Source: SIG587 sp045544035 (GTDB lineage Bacteria > Bacillota > Clostridia > Oscillospirales > Acutalibacteraceae). Taken from it: DNA of 64,000 nucleotides. The stretch lies in contig JAZPYE010000002.1 of assembly GCA_045544035.1 (NCBI GenBank), forward strand, positions 8,594 through 72,593, in the 5' to 3' direction. Every line of letters begins with the position of its first letter. Position 1 is the stretch's first letter. Of this stretch, positions 6,677 to 14,407 are shown piece after piece. A model generated the notes under the pieces. The model saw only the letters and a program-made list of their open reading frames with translations. It did no database searches and had not been told where the DNA came from. The translations under genes were made by a program, and so were the position numbers.

Positions 6677-8743
6677 ATGAGTTTAATTGATTATGTAAAT
6701 ATAAAGCAGGGCACCGATTCGGTTATGCGTTTTTCAAACGGAAACACCCTGCCACTGGTTCAGCGCCCCTTTGGGTTTGCTTCCTTTGTTCCGCAAACCA
6801 ACGCTTCCCGTGGTTCTTGGTTTTATCATCCCACTGACCACTCCTTTGAGGGCTTCCGCCTTACCCACCAGCCCTCACCCTGGATTGGAGAGCACGGCGC
6901 CATTGTTATGCATCCGCAAATTCAAAATCCCACTGCCGATAACTACCGCATTTGGTCGGGCATTGACCCTAAGGCAGCCACATTGCAGCCACATTATATG
7001 CACTACTACTTAAATCGCAGTTTTTGCGATTATGAGCTGACCCCCACCGAATACGGCGCATGTATAAGATTAGCATTTCACAAGGATTTTGACCGTTTCT
7101 TCTCGGTTTATCCTATAAGTGGAGAAAACGAGTTTAGATACTGCAAGGAATGCAACAAGTTATTCGTTTCAACAACCTGCGACACCTTGGAATCAAGCGA
7201 TGCAGGTAAATTAAAAGCATATTTTGTTTTTGAGTTTGAAGATGGCGCAATTGATGCCGAAAATACCCTTGCCGAGCAAATGGACACTTTGTCTAAAACA
7301 AAGGCCACTGAAATTAGCGGCGGAAGGGTTGCAATTCATTTGGCTCTTGCTAAAAAGACAACCGAAATTAGAATGGCAACCTCATTTATAAGCTATGACC
7401 AGGCTTTAATCAACCTTAAAAATGACAGCGATTACAAGGATTTTGATGACCTTAAGGAAAAGAACGCCGCCATTTGGGAGGAATATTTAGGCCGAATTAC
7501 CATTGATGCCGAGGAGCAACAGCTTAAAACATTTTACAGTTGTCTTTACAGAGCCCTCCTTTTCCCCCACAAGGCCTATGAAATTTCCAGTAAGGGCGAG
7601 CCTGTTCACTATTCCCCCTGTGCCGATAAAGTTATTGCGGGCTACCGCTACACCGACAACGGCTTTTGGGACACCTACCGAACGGTTTATGCCCTTTTAA
7701 CCCTTGTTGCACCCGAAGAATGCAAGGAAATGCTTATTGCCTTTGTTCAGGAATATATTGATGGCGGCTGGCTCCCCTGCTGGACTGCAGGAACGGCCAA
7801 AAAATGTATGCCTTCAACCGGAATTGATGCTGTTATTGCCGATGCAGCGGTTAAAAATATGCTTGATGGCGAGTGGCTGGAAAAGGCCTTTGAGGGCATG
7901 GAAAAGCACGCTAATAACGACTGCCCCATTAATGGTTACGGTCGAGATGGCTGCAGCAAATATTTGCAGCTTGGCTACGTTCCCTTTGATGCCTTTAACG
8001 AGAGCGTTAATTTAACCCTTGATGCCGCTTATTTTGATTTCTGCCTTTCAGTTGTAGCCGGAAAGCTTGGCTACAATGATAAAAAAGAAATGTATCTTGA
8101 GCGCTCAAAGAGATATGCTAATCTCTTTGACAAAAACTATGGCTTTATGCGCGCTAAGGATTCGGCAGGCAATTTTAGAAACGAGGAGTTCTCCCCCATT
8201 TCCTGGGGTGGAGATTACACCGAGGCGGCTGCCTGGCAAACAAGTTTTGCCGTTCAGCACGATATTGAGGGGCTTGCCGCCCTTCACGGCTCCAAAGAGG
8301 CGTTGCTTAAAAAGCTTGATAAGTTGTTTGCAACCGAGCCTGAATATTTAGTTGGTGGTTACGGTTTTGAAATTCACGAAATGGCCGAAATGGCGGATGA
8401 CAACTGGGGTCAGTGCGCTATTTCAAATCAGCCCTCCTTCCACATTCCTTTTATGTACGCCTATTTGGGACAGCCTGAAAAAGCAAGCTACTGGGTAGAG
8501 CGCGTTTGCGCCGAAGGCTTTTCGGCAAATGATGATGGCTTCCCAGGGGATGAGGACAACGGCTCGACCGCAGCTTGGTACATTTTTGCGAGCCTCGGGC
8601 TCTACCCAATTTGCCCTGGCAAGGCGGAATACACCGTTACAAAGCCACTAGTTAAAAACGCAAAAATTCTCGGCAAAAAACTTGAACTTTCAAACGCTCA
8701 AAATGTTATTTCCCACGATGAGCTTTTAAAAAGAATGAAATAA
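6677..8743 (+). CDS. GH92 family alpha-mannosidase
   Basis: 688 aa from the ATG at 6677, chosen because TAGGAGGA lies 6 bases upstream; an in-frame ATG earlier would run through the repeat and has no support. Glycoside hydrolase family 92 enzymes are calcium-dependent exo-alpha-mannosidases. Family blocks seen include FWDTYRTVYALL, GGWLPCWTAGTAKKCMPSTG, GGDYTEAAAWQTSFAVQHD and the C-terminal FPGDEDNGSTAAWYIFASLGLYPICPG. No signal peptide is visible, so it is expected to act in the cytosol on imported mannosides, for example from N-glycans or yeast mannan. It is a single gene with its own terminator and no sugar transporter nearby. Confidence 0.92.
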   Translation: MSLIDYVNIKQGTDSVMRFSNGNTLPLVQRPFGFASFVPQTNASRGSWFYHPTDHSFEGFRLTHQPSPWIGEHGAIVMHPQIQNPTADNYRIWSGIDPKAATLQPHYMHYYLNRSFCDYELTPTEYGACIRLAFHKDFDRFFSVYPISGENEFRYCKECNKLFVSTTCDTLESSDAGKLKAYFVFEFEDGAIDAENTLAEQMDTLSKTKATEISGGRVAIHLALAKKTTEIRMATSFISYDQALINLKNDSDYKDFDDLKEKNAAIWEEYLGRITIDAEEQQLKTFYSCLYRALLFPHKAYEISSKGEPVHYSPCADKVIAGYRYTDNGFWDTYRTVYALLTLVAPEECKEMLIAFVQEYIDGGWLPCWTAGTAKKCMPSTGIDAVIADAAVKNMLDGEWLEKAFEGMEKHANNDCPINGYGRDGCSKYLQLGYVPFDAFNESVNLTLDAAYFDFCLSVVAGKLGYNDKKEMYLERSKRYANLFDKNYGFMRAKDSAGNFRNEEFSPISWGGDYTEAAAWQTSFAVQHDIEGLAALHGSKEALLKKLDKLFATEPEYLVGGYGFEIHEMAEMADDNWGQCAISNQPSFHIPFMYAYLGQPEKASYWVERVCAEGFSANDDGFPGDEDNGSTAAWYIFASLGLYPICPGKAEYTVTKPLVKNAKILGKKLELSNAQNVISHDELLKRMK

Positions 8744-8752
8744 TTTAAACTT

Positions 8753-8785
8753 AAAGCACCGAGACTACAATTTCGGTGCTTTTTT
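8753..8785 (+). terminator. terminator of the GH92 gene
   Basis: Stem AAAGCACCGA (8753-8762) pairs with TCGGTGCTTT (8773-8782), followed by a T run. It lies 9 bases after the stop codon. Confidence 0.9.
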
Positions 8786-8816
8786 CTATTAAAAACTATT
8801 TTTTCAAATCTTTTTA

Positions 8817-8845
8817 TTGACTTTAAATGTTAAAGATAATATAAT
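8817..8845 (+). promoter_or_regulatory. sigma-A promoter of guaB
   Basis: TTGACT at 8817-8822, a 17-base spacer and TATAAT at 8840-8845, followed by an AT-rich leader and the GGAGAGG ribosome site about 10 bases before the ATG. No purine riboswitch fits in the short leader. Confidence 0.85.
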
Positions 8846-8880
8846 ATATAAAATATAAATAAAAATGGAGAGGTATTTTT

Positions 8881-10389
8881 ATGGCTTACTATTTCAATGA
8901 CGTTTCACACACCTTTAATGAGTATCTTTTAGTGCCCGGCTATTCTTCTGCCGAGTGCATCCCCGCAAACGTGAGTTTAAAAACTCCTCTTGTTAAGTTT
9001 AAAAAGGGTGAAAAGCCTGCAATCCAAATGAACATTCCCATGACCTCTGCAATTATGCAGTCGGTTTCCGGCGAAAAGCTTGCAGTTGCTCTTGCCCGTG
9101 AAGGCGGCGTTTCCTTTATTTTCGGCTCACAGTCAATTGAGGATGAGGCCGCAATGGTTGCCCGCGCAAAGAACTTTAAGGCAGGCTTTGTTGTAAGTGA
9201 TTCAAACATTCGCCCCGAGCAAACCCTGGCTGATATTTTAGAGCTTAAAGAGCGCACAGGTCACTCCACCGTTGCTGTTACTGCCGATGGCACCGCAACA
9301 GGTAAGCTTATGGGTATTGTTACCAGCCGTGATTATAGGGTAAGCCGTATGTCTCTCGACACAAAGGTTAGCGAATTTATGACACCTTTTGCTGACCTTA
9401 TCTGCGGCGACAAGAACACCACCTTAAAGGAAGCCAACAACATTATTTGGGATAACAAATTAAACGCACTTCCCATTGTTGATGATAACGGCAACCTTTT
9501 GTACATTGTTTTTAGAAAAGACTATGATTCCCACAAGGAAAACCCAAACGAGCTGCTTGATGCCGACAAGCGTTACATTGTTGGCGCAGGTATTAACACT
9601 CGCGATTATGAAGAAAGAATCCCCGCCCTTGTTGAGGCAGGCGCCGATGTTCTTTGCATTGACTCCTCTGAAGGATTCAGCGAATGGCAGAAGCGTACCT
9701 TACAGTTTGTAAGAGAGAAATACGGCGATACCGTTAAAATCGGCGCAGGTAATGTTGTTGATAAAGAAGGCTTTTTGTTCCTTGCCGAATGTGGCGCTGA
9801 CTTTGTTAAGGTTGGTATCGGCGGTGGCTCCATTTGCATCACCCGCGAAACCAAGGGTATCGGCCGTGGACAGGCTACTGCCCTTATTGATGTTTGCGCC
9901 GCAAGAGATGAATATTATGAGAAAACCGGCATCTATGTTCCCGTTTGTTCCGATGGTGGTATTGTTCACGACCATCATATGACTTTAGCCCTTGCAATGG
10001 GCGCCGACTTCCTTATGCTCGGCCGCTACTTTGCAAGATTTGATGAGAGCCCCACAAGCAAAATTGCCATTAACGGAAACTACTACAAGGAATATTGGGG
10101 TGAAGGCTCCAACAGGGCTAGAAACTGGCAGCGTTACGACCTTGGCGGCGATAAGAAGCTATCCTTCGAAGAGGGTGTTGACTCCTATGTTCCCTATGCC
10201 GGAACACTTAAGGACAACGTAGGTCTTTCTTTAAGTAAGGTGCGTTCCACCATGTGCAACTGTGGTGCACTCACCATTCCCGAGCTCCAGAAAAAGGCAA
10301 AGTTAACCCTTGTTTCTGCAACAAGTATCATTGAAGGTGGCGCCCACGATGTTATTCAGAAGGACACCACCACAAACGCCATTAAATAA
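8881..10389 (+). CDS. guaB: IMP dehydrogenase (Tritrichomonas-type)
   Basis: 502 aa. Oxidises IMP to XMP with NAD+, the committed step of GMP synthesis. The barrel is interrupted by two CBS domains at roughly residues 95-220. The catalytic cysteine is in GGGSICITRETKGIGRGQAT, which differs from the usual GPGSICTTR of bacterial GuaB but matches the form known from the protozoan Tritrichomonas foetus; the later blocks SDGGIV, YWGEGSNRARNW, GVDSYVPYAGTL and STMCNCGAL also match that subfamily as I remember it. It is a single gene with its own promoter; a palindromic element lies downstream. Confidence 0.95.
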   Translation: MAYYFNDVSHTFNEYLLVPGYSSAECIPANVSLKTPLVKFKKGEKPAIQMNIPMTSAIMQSVSGEKLAVALAREGGVSFIFGSQSIEDEAAMVARAKNFKAGFVVSDSNIRPEQTLADILELKERTGHSTVAVTADGTATGKLMGIVTSRDYRVSRMSLDTKVSEFMTPFADLICGDKNTTLKEANNIIWDNKLNALPIVDDNGNLLYIVFRKDYDSHKENPNELLDADKRYIVGAGINTRDYEERIPALVEAGADVLCIDSSEGFSEWQKRTLQFVREKYGDTVKIGAGNVVDKEGFLFLAECGADFVKVGIGGGSICITRETKGIGRGQATALIDVCAARDEYYEKTGIYVPVCSDGGIVHDHHMTLALAMGADFLMLGRYFARFDESPTSKIAINGNYYKEYWGEGSNRARNWQRYDLGGDKKLSFEEGVDSYVPYAGTLKDNVGLSLSKVRSTMCNCGALTIPELQKKAKLTLVSATSIIEGGAHDVIQKDTTTNAIK

Positions 10390-10394
10390 AAGTG

Positions 10395-10424
10395 TTGACA
10401 AAACACCCTGTTTAATGGGATAAT
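10395..10424 (+). promoter_or_regulatory. promoter upstream of the palindromic element, probably for rsmD-coaD
   Basis: TTGACA at 10395-10400, an 18-base spacer and GATAAT at 10419-10424. The -10 touches the left terminal repeat of the element, so a transcript reaching rsmD would start inside the element and carry it as a leader of roughly 280 bases. Confidence 0.65.
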
Positions 10425-10700
10425 AGGGTAGAGCAAATAATCCGAACCCGCCTCAAAGTGGCTTATTTCGGCGCTTTTTACCCAATCCATTCTTGTAAGG
10501 TGTCACCTTACTGCGCCTGTACTGAATAAAAATCACTCGAAATCTTCTCTCTTTGAGGTCAAAGATTTTTGAAAGAGCGGATTTTCGTTCAGACGCGGCA
10601 CAAAACGCAGTTAATCCTGATGGATTAACGAGTATTTTAACAAAGTATGAGCGAAAATCCGCCTTTTAAAAACAGAGTTTGGATTATTTGCTCTACCCTA
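10424..10700. mobile_element. MITE-like palindromic element with 20-bp terminal inverted repeats
   Basis: The ends are perfect 20-base inverted repeats: 10424-10443 (tagggtagagcaaataatcc) and 10681-10700. Both ends begin or finish with TA, so GGGTAGAGC ends flanked by a TA duplication, as for IS630/Tc1-type elements, is one reading. Inside lie further nested inverted repeats: 10577-10587 with 10652-10662, and 10610-10617 with 10622-10629 around a 4-base loop. No reading frame of useful length is present. The whole 277-base segment would fold into a long branched hairpin. A structured RNA is the alternative, but the TA-bounded perfect ends favour a non-autonomous transposable element. Confidence 0.7.
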
Positions 10701-10716
10701 ATAGGTGATTTATAGA

Positions 10717-11262
10717 ATGAGAGTTATTGCAGGTATTGCAGGCGGCAGAAAAATCGCCAGCCTTCCGGGGCTTGATGTGCGCCCAACTGCCGAAAAGGTT
10801 AAAGAGGCAATTTTCAGTTCCATTCAGTTTGATTTGGAGGGTCGCCGCTTTCTCGATTTGTTCGCAGGCTGCGGCCAAATGGGGATTGAGGCGCTGAGCC
10901 GCGGGGCAAAAAGCGCTACCTTTGTAGATAATTCTGCAGTTCATTTAAGAACCGTTAAGGAAAACCTTGCGGCCACCGGTCTAGAGAGCGGTGCAAAGGT
11001 TGTTTGTGCTGATTTTGCTTCATTTCTTGCTACCTGTTCTGACACCTTTGATATTGCTTTTTTAGACCCACCTTATTATGAAGGGCTTACTGGCGATGCC
11101 CTTTTAAAAACCTGTCAGGTTATGAGTGCCTTTGGCAAAATTCTTTGCGAACATCCAAAGGAAATTTCGTTGCCTGATACTGTGAATGATTTTTACTGTT
11201 ATAAAGAATATAATTACGGCAAAATTGTTATCTCGGCTTATAGGAGGAAGGAAAATGAATAA
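10717..11262 (+). CDS. rsmD: 16S rRNA (guanine966-N2)-methyltransferase
   Basis: 181 aa. Methylates N2 of G966 in 16S rRNA using S-adenosylmethionine. It begins MRVIAGIAGGRKI, followed by RPTAEKVKEAIFSSI, the SAM-binding FLDLFAGCGQMGIEALSRGA and the catalytic DPPYYE, in family order and at family length. The ATG at 10717 has AGGTGA eight bases upstream; this site begins just outside the right end of the palindromic element. The gene overlaps coaD by 8 bases, the common Firmicutes arrangement. Confidence 0.95.
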   Translation: MRVIAGIAGGRKIASLPGLDVRPTAEKVKEAIFSSIQFDLEGRRFLDLFAGCGQMGIEALSRGAKSATFVDNSAVHLRTVKENLAATGLESGAKVVCADFASFLATCSDTFDIAFLDPPYYEGLTGDALLKTCQVMSAFGKILCEHPKEISLPDTVNDFYCYKEYNYGKIVISAYRRKENE

Positions 11263-11755
11263 ATCCTTAGCCATTTGTCCGGGCAGTTTTGACCCCGTAA
11301 CCCTTGGTCACCTTGATGTTATTTCCCGCGCTTCGGCAATGTTTGAAAAGGTTATTGTGGTAATTTTAAAGAATTCAAACAAAACCTATTCCTTCTCCCC
11401 AGAAGAGCGTGCCGAGCTTCTTAAAAAAACCATTAAAGCTACAGGCCTTAACAATGTTGAGGTTGATGCTTACGATGGTCTTTTAGCGGATTATGCAAAA
11501 AAACACGGCGCCAAAATCATTTTAAAGGGTTTAAGGGCAATGTCCGACTTTGAATATGAATTTCAAATGGCGCTTGCCAATAAGAAGCTAAACCCCGATA
11601 TTGAAACGGTTTTCATAACCACTGCAGCGGAAAATATGTATTTAAGCTCCAGCATGGTTAAGCAAATTGCAAGCATGGATGGTGACATTTCGGGATTTGT
11701 TCCGAGTGTTATACATAAAGACATTTTAGAGCGACTAAGTAAAAAGAAAGGATGA
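11255..11755 (+). CDS. coaD: phosphopantetheine adenylyltransferase
   Basis: 166 aa. Transfers AMP to 4'-phosphopantetheine, the penultimate step of coenzyme A synthesis. The nucleotidyltransferase motif is CPGSFDPVTLGHLDVI (TxGH form) near residues 8-23; KGLRAMSDFEYEFQMA and the C-terminal signature TTAAENMYLSSSMVKQIA are present. The ATG at 11255 has TAGGAGGAAGG directly upstream and overlaps the end of rsmD by 8 bases, so the two are cotranslated. Confidence 0.97.
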   Translation: MNKSLAICPGSFDPVTLGHLDVISRASAMFEKVIVVILKNSNKTYSFSPEERAELLKKTIKATGLNNVEVDAYDGLLADYAKKHGAKIILKGLRAMSDFEYEFQMALANKKLNPDIETVFITTAAENMYLSSSMVKQIASMDGDISGFVPSVIHKDILERLSKKKG

Positions 11756-11762
11756 ATATAAA

Positions 11763-12224
11763 ATGACCGTAGAAGAATTATTAGAGCAGTTTGACGAGGT
11801 GCTTGACAGCGGCGTTAAAATCCCCGGCAAAAAGACTATCGTTGACATTGAGCAAATCCGCGCAGTTATCGATGATATCCGTCTTAATATCCCCAGCGAA
11901 ATCAAGCAGGCACGCGGCATTGTTGCCGACCGTGCTGAAATCATCACCAATGCAAAGCGTGAGGCCGATGGCATCATCAATGCCGCAGAGGAGCGCGCAA
12001 AAGCAATGGTAGCACAGGAAGAAATCACAAAGTTAGCTCAGGCAAAGGCAAGCGAAATCATTGCTAATGCTCAGGCAAAGAGCCGTGAAATGAAAAAGGC
12101 TGCTCAGGATTTTGTTGATGACATTATGCGCCGTGCAGACGAAGGTCTCACCGCAAACCTTGGCGAGGTTAGAAAGACCCGCGCTGCTTTAAAACAGCAA
12201 ATGCCCGTTTCTAAGAACGACTAA
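11763..12224 (+). CDS. coiled-coil protein, ATP synthase subunit H-like annotation family
   Basis: 153 aa, highly charged and alanine-rich, with a predicted long coiled coil over about residues 40-140 (repeats such as AKREADGIINAAEERAKAM and AQAKSREMKKAAQDF). Similar small proteins follow coaD in many Clostridia and are usually labelled ATPase or V-type ATPase subunit H-like on the basis of the coiled coil alone. There is no nucleotide-binding motif, so an enzymatic role is not supported; a DivIVA-like scaffolding role is equally possible. It starts 7 bases after coaD with GAAAGGATG as ribosome site, in the same operon, and is followed by a terminator. Confidence 0.8.
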   Translation: MTVEELLEQFDEVLDSGVKIPGKKTIVDIEQIRAVIDDIRLNIPSEIKQARGIVADRAEIITNAKREADGIINAAEERAKAMVAQEEITKLAQAKASEIIANAQAKSREMKKAAQDFVDDIMRRADEGLTANLGEVRKTRAALKQQMPVSKND

Positions 12225-12243
12225 TTAAAAACTTGATTTTTTA

Positions 12244-12275
12244 AACCCCGCAGTAATACTGTGGGGTTATTTTTT
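12244..12275 (+). terminator. terminator after the rsmD-coaD operon
   Basis: Stem AACCCCGCAGT (12244-12254) pairs with ACTGTGGGGTT (12258-12268), followed by ATTTTTT. It lies immediately before the gerA-type gene, leaving no room for a standard promoter between them. Confidence 0.88.
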
Positions 12276-12276
12276 G

Positions 12277-12306
12277 CCTTTTTGGGAAATAATAACCCCA
12301 AAAAGG
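12277..12306 (+). promoter_or_regulatory. second hairpin overlapping the probable gerA ribosome site
   Basis: A 10-bp perfect stem, 12277-12286 with 12297-12306, whose 3' arm ends in AAAAAGG, the only purine-rich site near the start of the GerA protein. Folding would hide that site. Confidence 0.5.
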
Positions 12307-12308
12307 CG

Positions 12309-13805
12309 GTGCTTAAAATAGAAAAATTACTTAAAAACTTTGAAAACACACTTTTAAAATCTGAACTCAGTGAAAACCTTGCGCTTATTAAGGAAATTTT
12401 TAAAAAGGATGACATTTTGCGCATTAGAGAAATTGAAACGGGTGGTTCTCACCCAGTTCGTGCCGCCGTTTTCTTTATGGATTCAATGATAAACACCCTT
12501 GTTTTAAACGAATCCATTGTTAAGCCACTACTGCTTTGTGAATGCAACGGTAAAAAGGAAAGTATTGTTGATTTTCTAACCCAGCGGGTGCTTTTTGCCG
12601 CCGAGGTTAAAAAGCATAAGACCCTTGCTCCCTTACTTCGAAACCTGCTTTACGGCGACACCGTTGTGCTTTTTGAAGGCTCAACCGAGGGGCTGAGCAT
12701 AAACACAAAGGGCTGGCGCACAAGGGGTATAAGCGAGCCTGAAAACGAACGGGTTTTGCAGGGACCCCGCGAGGGTTTTGAAGAGGCGGTAATGCTCAAT
12801 GTCGCTCTGCTTCGCCGAAGGCTTCCAACCCCTGATTTTTGCGTTGAAACCCTAACGGTTGGGCGGCGCACCGACACCGGTGTTTTTATATGCTACCTTG
12901 ATTCAGTTGTGAATAAAAGTGCCCTTTCCACCCTTAAACAAAAGCTTAAACGCATTGATATTGATGGGGTTTTAGACAGTAATTATATTAACGAGTTAAT
13001 AAATGAGCATCCGAATTCATTACTCAAAACAGTAGGCAGTACCGAGCGCCCCGATGTTGCTGTTGCAAGAATTTTAGAGGGCAGAATTGCAGTTATGGTG
13101 GATGGTACACCTGTGGTGCTCACCCTCCCCTACCTTTTCAGCGAAAATTTCCAAGCCGATGATGATTACTACACAAACCATTTTTTAGGCACCCTTGGTC
13201 GTATGCTCCGCTACCTTTGCTTTATTCTCGCAATAAGCGTGCCTGCTGTTTTTTTAAGTCTCATAACCCATCACACCGACCTGCTTCCGACCTCCTTTTT
13301 AATAAGTGTTTGTTCGGCAAGAAACTCGGTTCCCCTTTCTTCCCTGGTTGAATGTGTACTGCTCATTTTAATTTTTGAAATTCTAAAGGAAACGGGGCTT
13401 AGAATGCCTCAGGGTGTGGGTCACGCGCTAAGCATTGTGGGCGGTCTTGTTGTGGGGCAGGCGGCGGTTGAGGCGAGAATTGTGAGTGCGCCAATGCTCA
13501 TTATCATTGCCCTTTCAGGCATTGCGGGGCTAATGCTCCCGCGGCTTCGCGGGGTTATTTTCTTTTCTCGCCTGGGCCTCGTTATTCTCTCCCATTATTT
13601 AGGACTTTTAGGCTTTTTCGCAGGCATTACGGCACTGCTTATTCACATTTCATCCCTTTCCTCTTTCACTGTTGATTACACCTCATCTATCATAAATCCA
13701 AAACTTCAAAGCCTTAAGGACACACTAATAAGGGCTTCCTGGCGAAATATGATAACCCGCCCCACGAAATTGAGCAAAAACAAAATAAGGAAGGGTAAAA
13801 AATGA
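12309..13805 (+). CDS. gerAA: spore germination protein, GerA family A subunit
   Basis: About 498 aa. A-subunit of a germinant receptor in the spore inner membrane. The N-terminal soluble domain carries family blocks (IREIETGGSHPVRAAVFFMDSM, EGLSINTKGWRTRGISEPENERVLQGPREGFEEA), followed by RLPTPDFCVETLTVGRRTDTGVFICYLDSV and about five membrane segments from roughly residue 300 (LCFILAISVPAVFLSLI onward, with RNSVPLSSLVECVLLILIFEILKETGLRMPQ). The start is uncertain: the GTG at 12309 follows a hidden purine site; the frame remains open upstream into the terminator, and a TTG at 12417 has a well-spaced AAGGA but would lose conserved N-terminus. It overlaps the next gene by 4 bases. Confidence 0.9.
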   Translation: MLKIEKLLKNFENTLLKSELSENLALIKEIFKKDDILRIREIETGGSHPVRAAVFFMDSMINTLVLNESIVKPLLLCECNGKKESIVDFLTQRVLFAAEVKKHKTLAPLLRNLLYGDTVVLFEGSTEGLSINTKGWRTRGISEPENERVLQGPREGFEEAVMLNVALLRRRLPTPDFCVETLTVGRRTDTGVFICYLDSVVNKSALSTLKQKLKRIDIDGVLDSNYINELINEHPNSLLKTVGSTERPDVAVARILEGRIAVMVDGTPVVLTLPYLFSENFQADDDYYTNHFLGTLGRMLRYLCFILAISVPAVFLSLITHHTDLLPTSFLISVCSARNSVPLSSLVECVLLILIFEILKETGLRMPQGVGHALSIVGGLVVGQAAVEARIVSAPMLIIIALSGIAGLMLPRLRGVIFFSRLGLVILSHYLGLLGFFAGITALLIHISSLSSFTVDYTSSIINPKLQSLKDTLIRASWRNMITRPTKLSKNKIRKGKK

Positions 13806-14407
13806 AAAGAATAATCTTCACTATGGCTTTGCTTTTAACCTTTCTTTGCGGCTGCAGTAAGCTTTATTACGAGCCCGAGCAAACGGTTATCATTTCAGCA
13901 ATAGGAATAGACCCTGCGGAAAACGGCATTTTTTTAACGCTGGAAACGGTAGATACATCAAGCCCCGATGGTGGGCTTGAATATTCTAAAAAGATTTTAA
14001 CAGCTAGCCGAAAGGACTGTGAAGGTGCATTTTTATCCCTTCAAAAATCCCTTGGAAATAGACTTTCTGCCGAACACTGCGCCCTTGTTATTAAGGGTGA
14101 GGGTGTAAATGAGGACTTGCTTTATGAAACCCTTATATATTTAAGAGATGCACAAAATTTAAGCCAGAACACAAAAATTGTTTCAAGTGCCAGTGGCGGC
14201 AAAATGCTACAGCTTAAAAGCCGAACAGGTCAGGCGGTGGGCTACGATGCCGTTAAAATCCTTAATATGCAGGAAAATAAAAACAACCTTCTAAAATGCA
14301 ACCTTTATTCGGTTTTAAGCGCACTGCACAGCGGTTCCCCCCTCACCCTTCCCGTTTTTGAAACCGAGAACGATAACTATTTTTTAAAGGGGGAAAGCAA
14401 TGAATAA
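13802..14407 (+). CDS. gerAC: short GerC-type germination lipoprotein
   Basis: 201 aa. The signal peptide ends in a lipobox LCGC with C18 as the likely lipidated residue; YYEPEQTVIISAIGIDPAENGIFLTLE and the following block match the N-terminal domain of Ger(x)C proteins. Family members are usually about 370-400 aa, so the C-terminal domain is absent. The stop overlaps the start of the next gene, so the truncation does not come from a visible frameshift. The protein would sit on the outer face of the inner spore membrane with the A and B subunits. Confidence 0.82.
   Translation: MKRIIFTMALLLTFLCGCSKLYYEPEQTVIISAIGIDPAENGIFLTLETVDTSSPDGGLEYSKKILTASRKDCEGAFLSLQKSLGNRLSAEHCALVIKGEGVNEDLLYETLIYLRDAQNLSQNTKIVSSASGGKMLQLKSRTGQAVGYDAVKILNMQENKNNLLKCNLYSVLSALHSGSPLTLPVFETENDNYFLKGESNE

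Noticed and set aside
8846..8880. Purine riboswitch in front of guaB
   Set aside because: The space between the mapped -10 and the start is only about 35 bases, too short for an aptamer.
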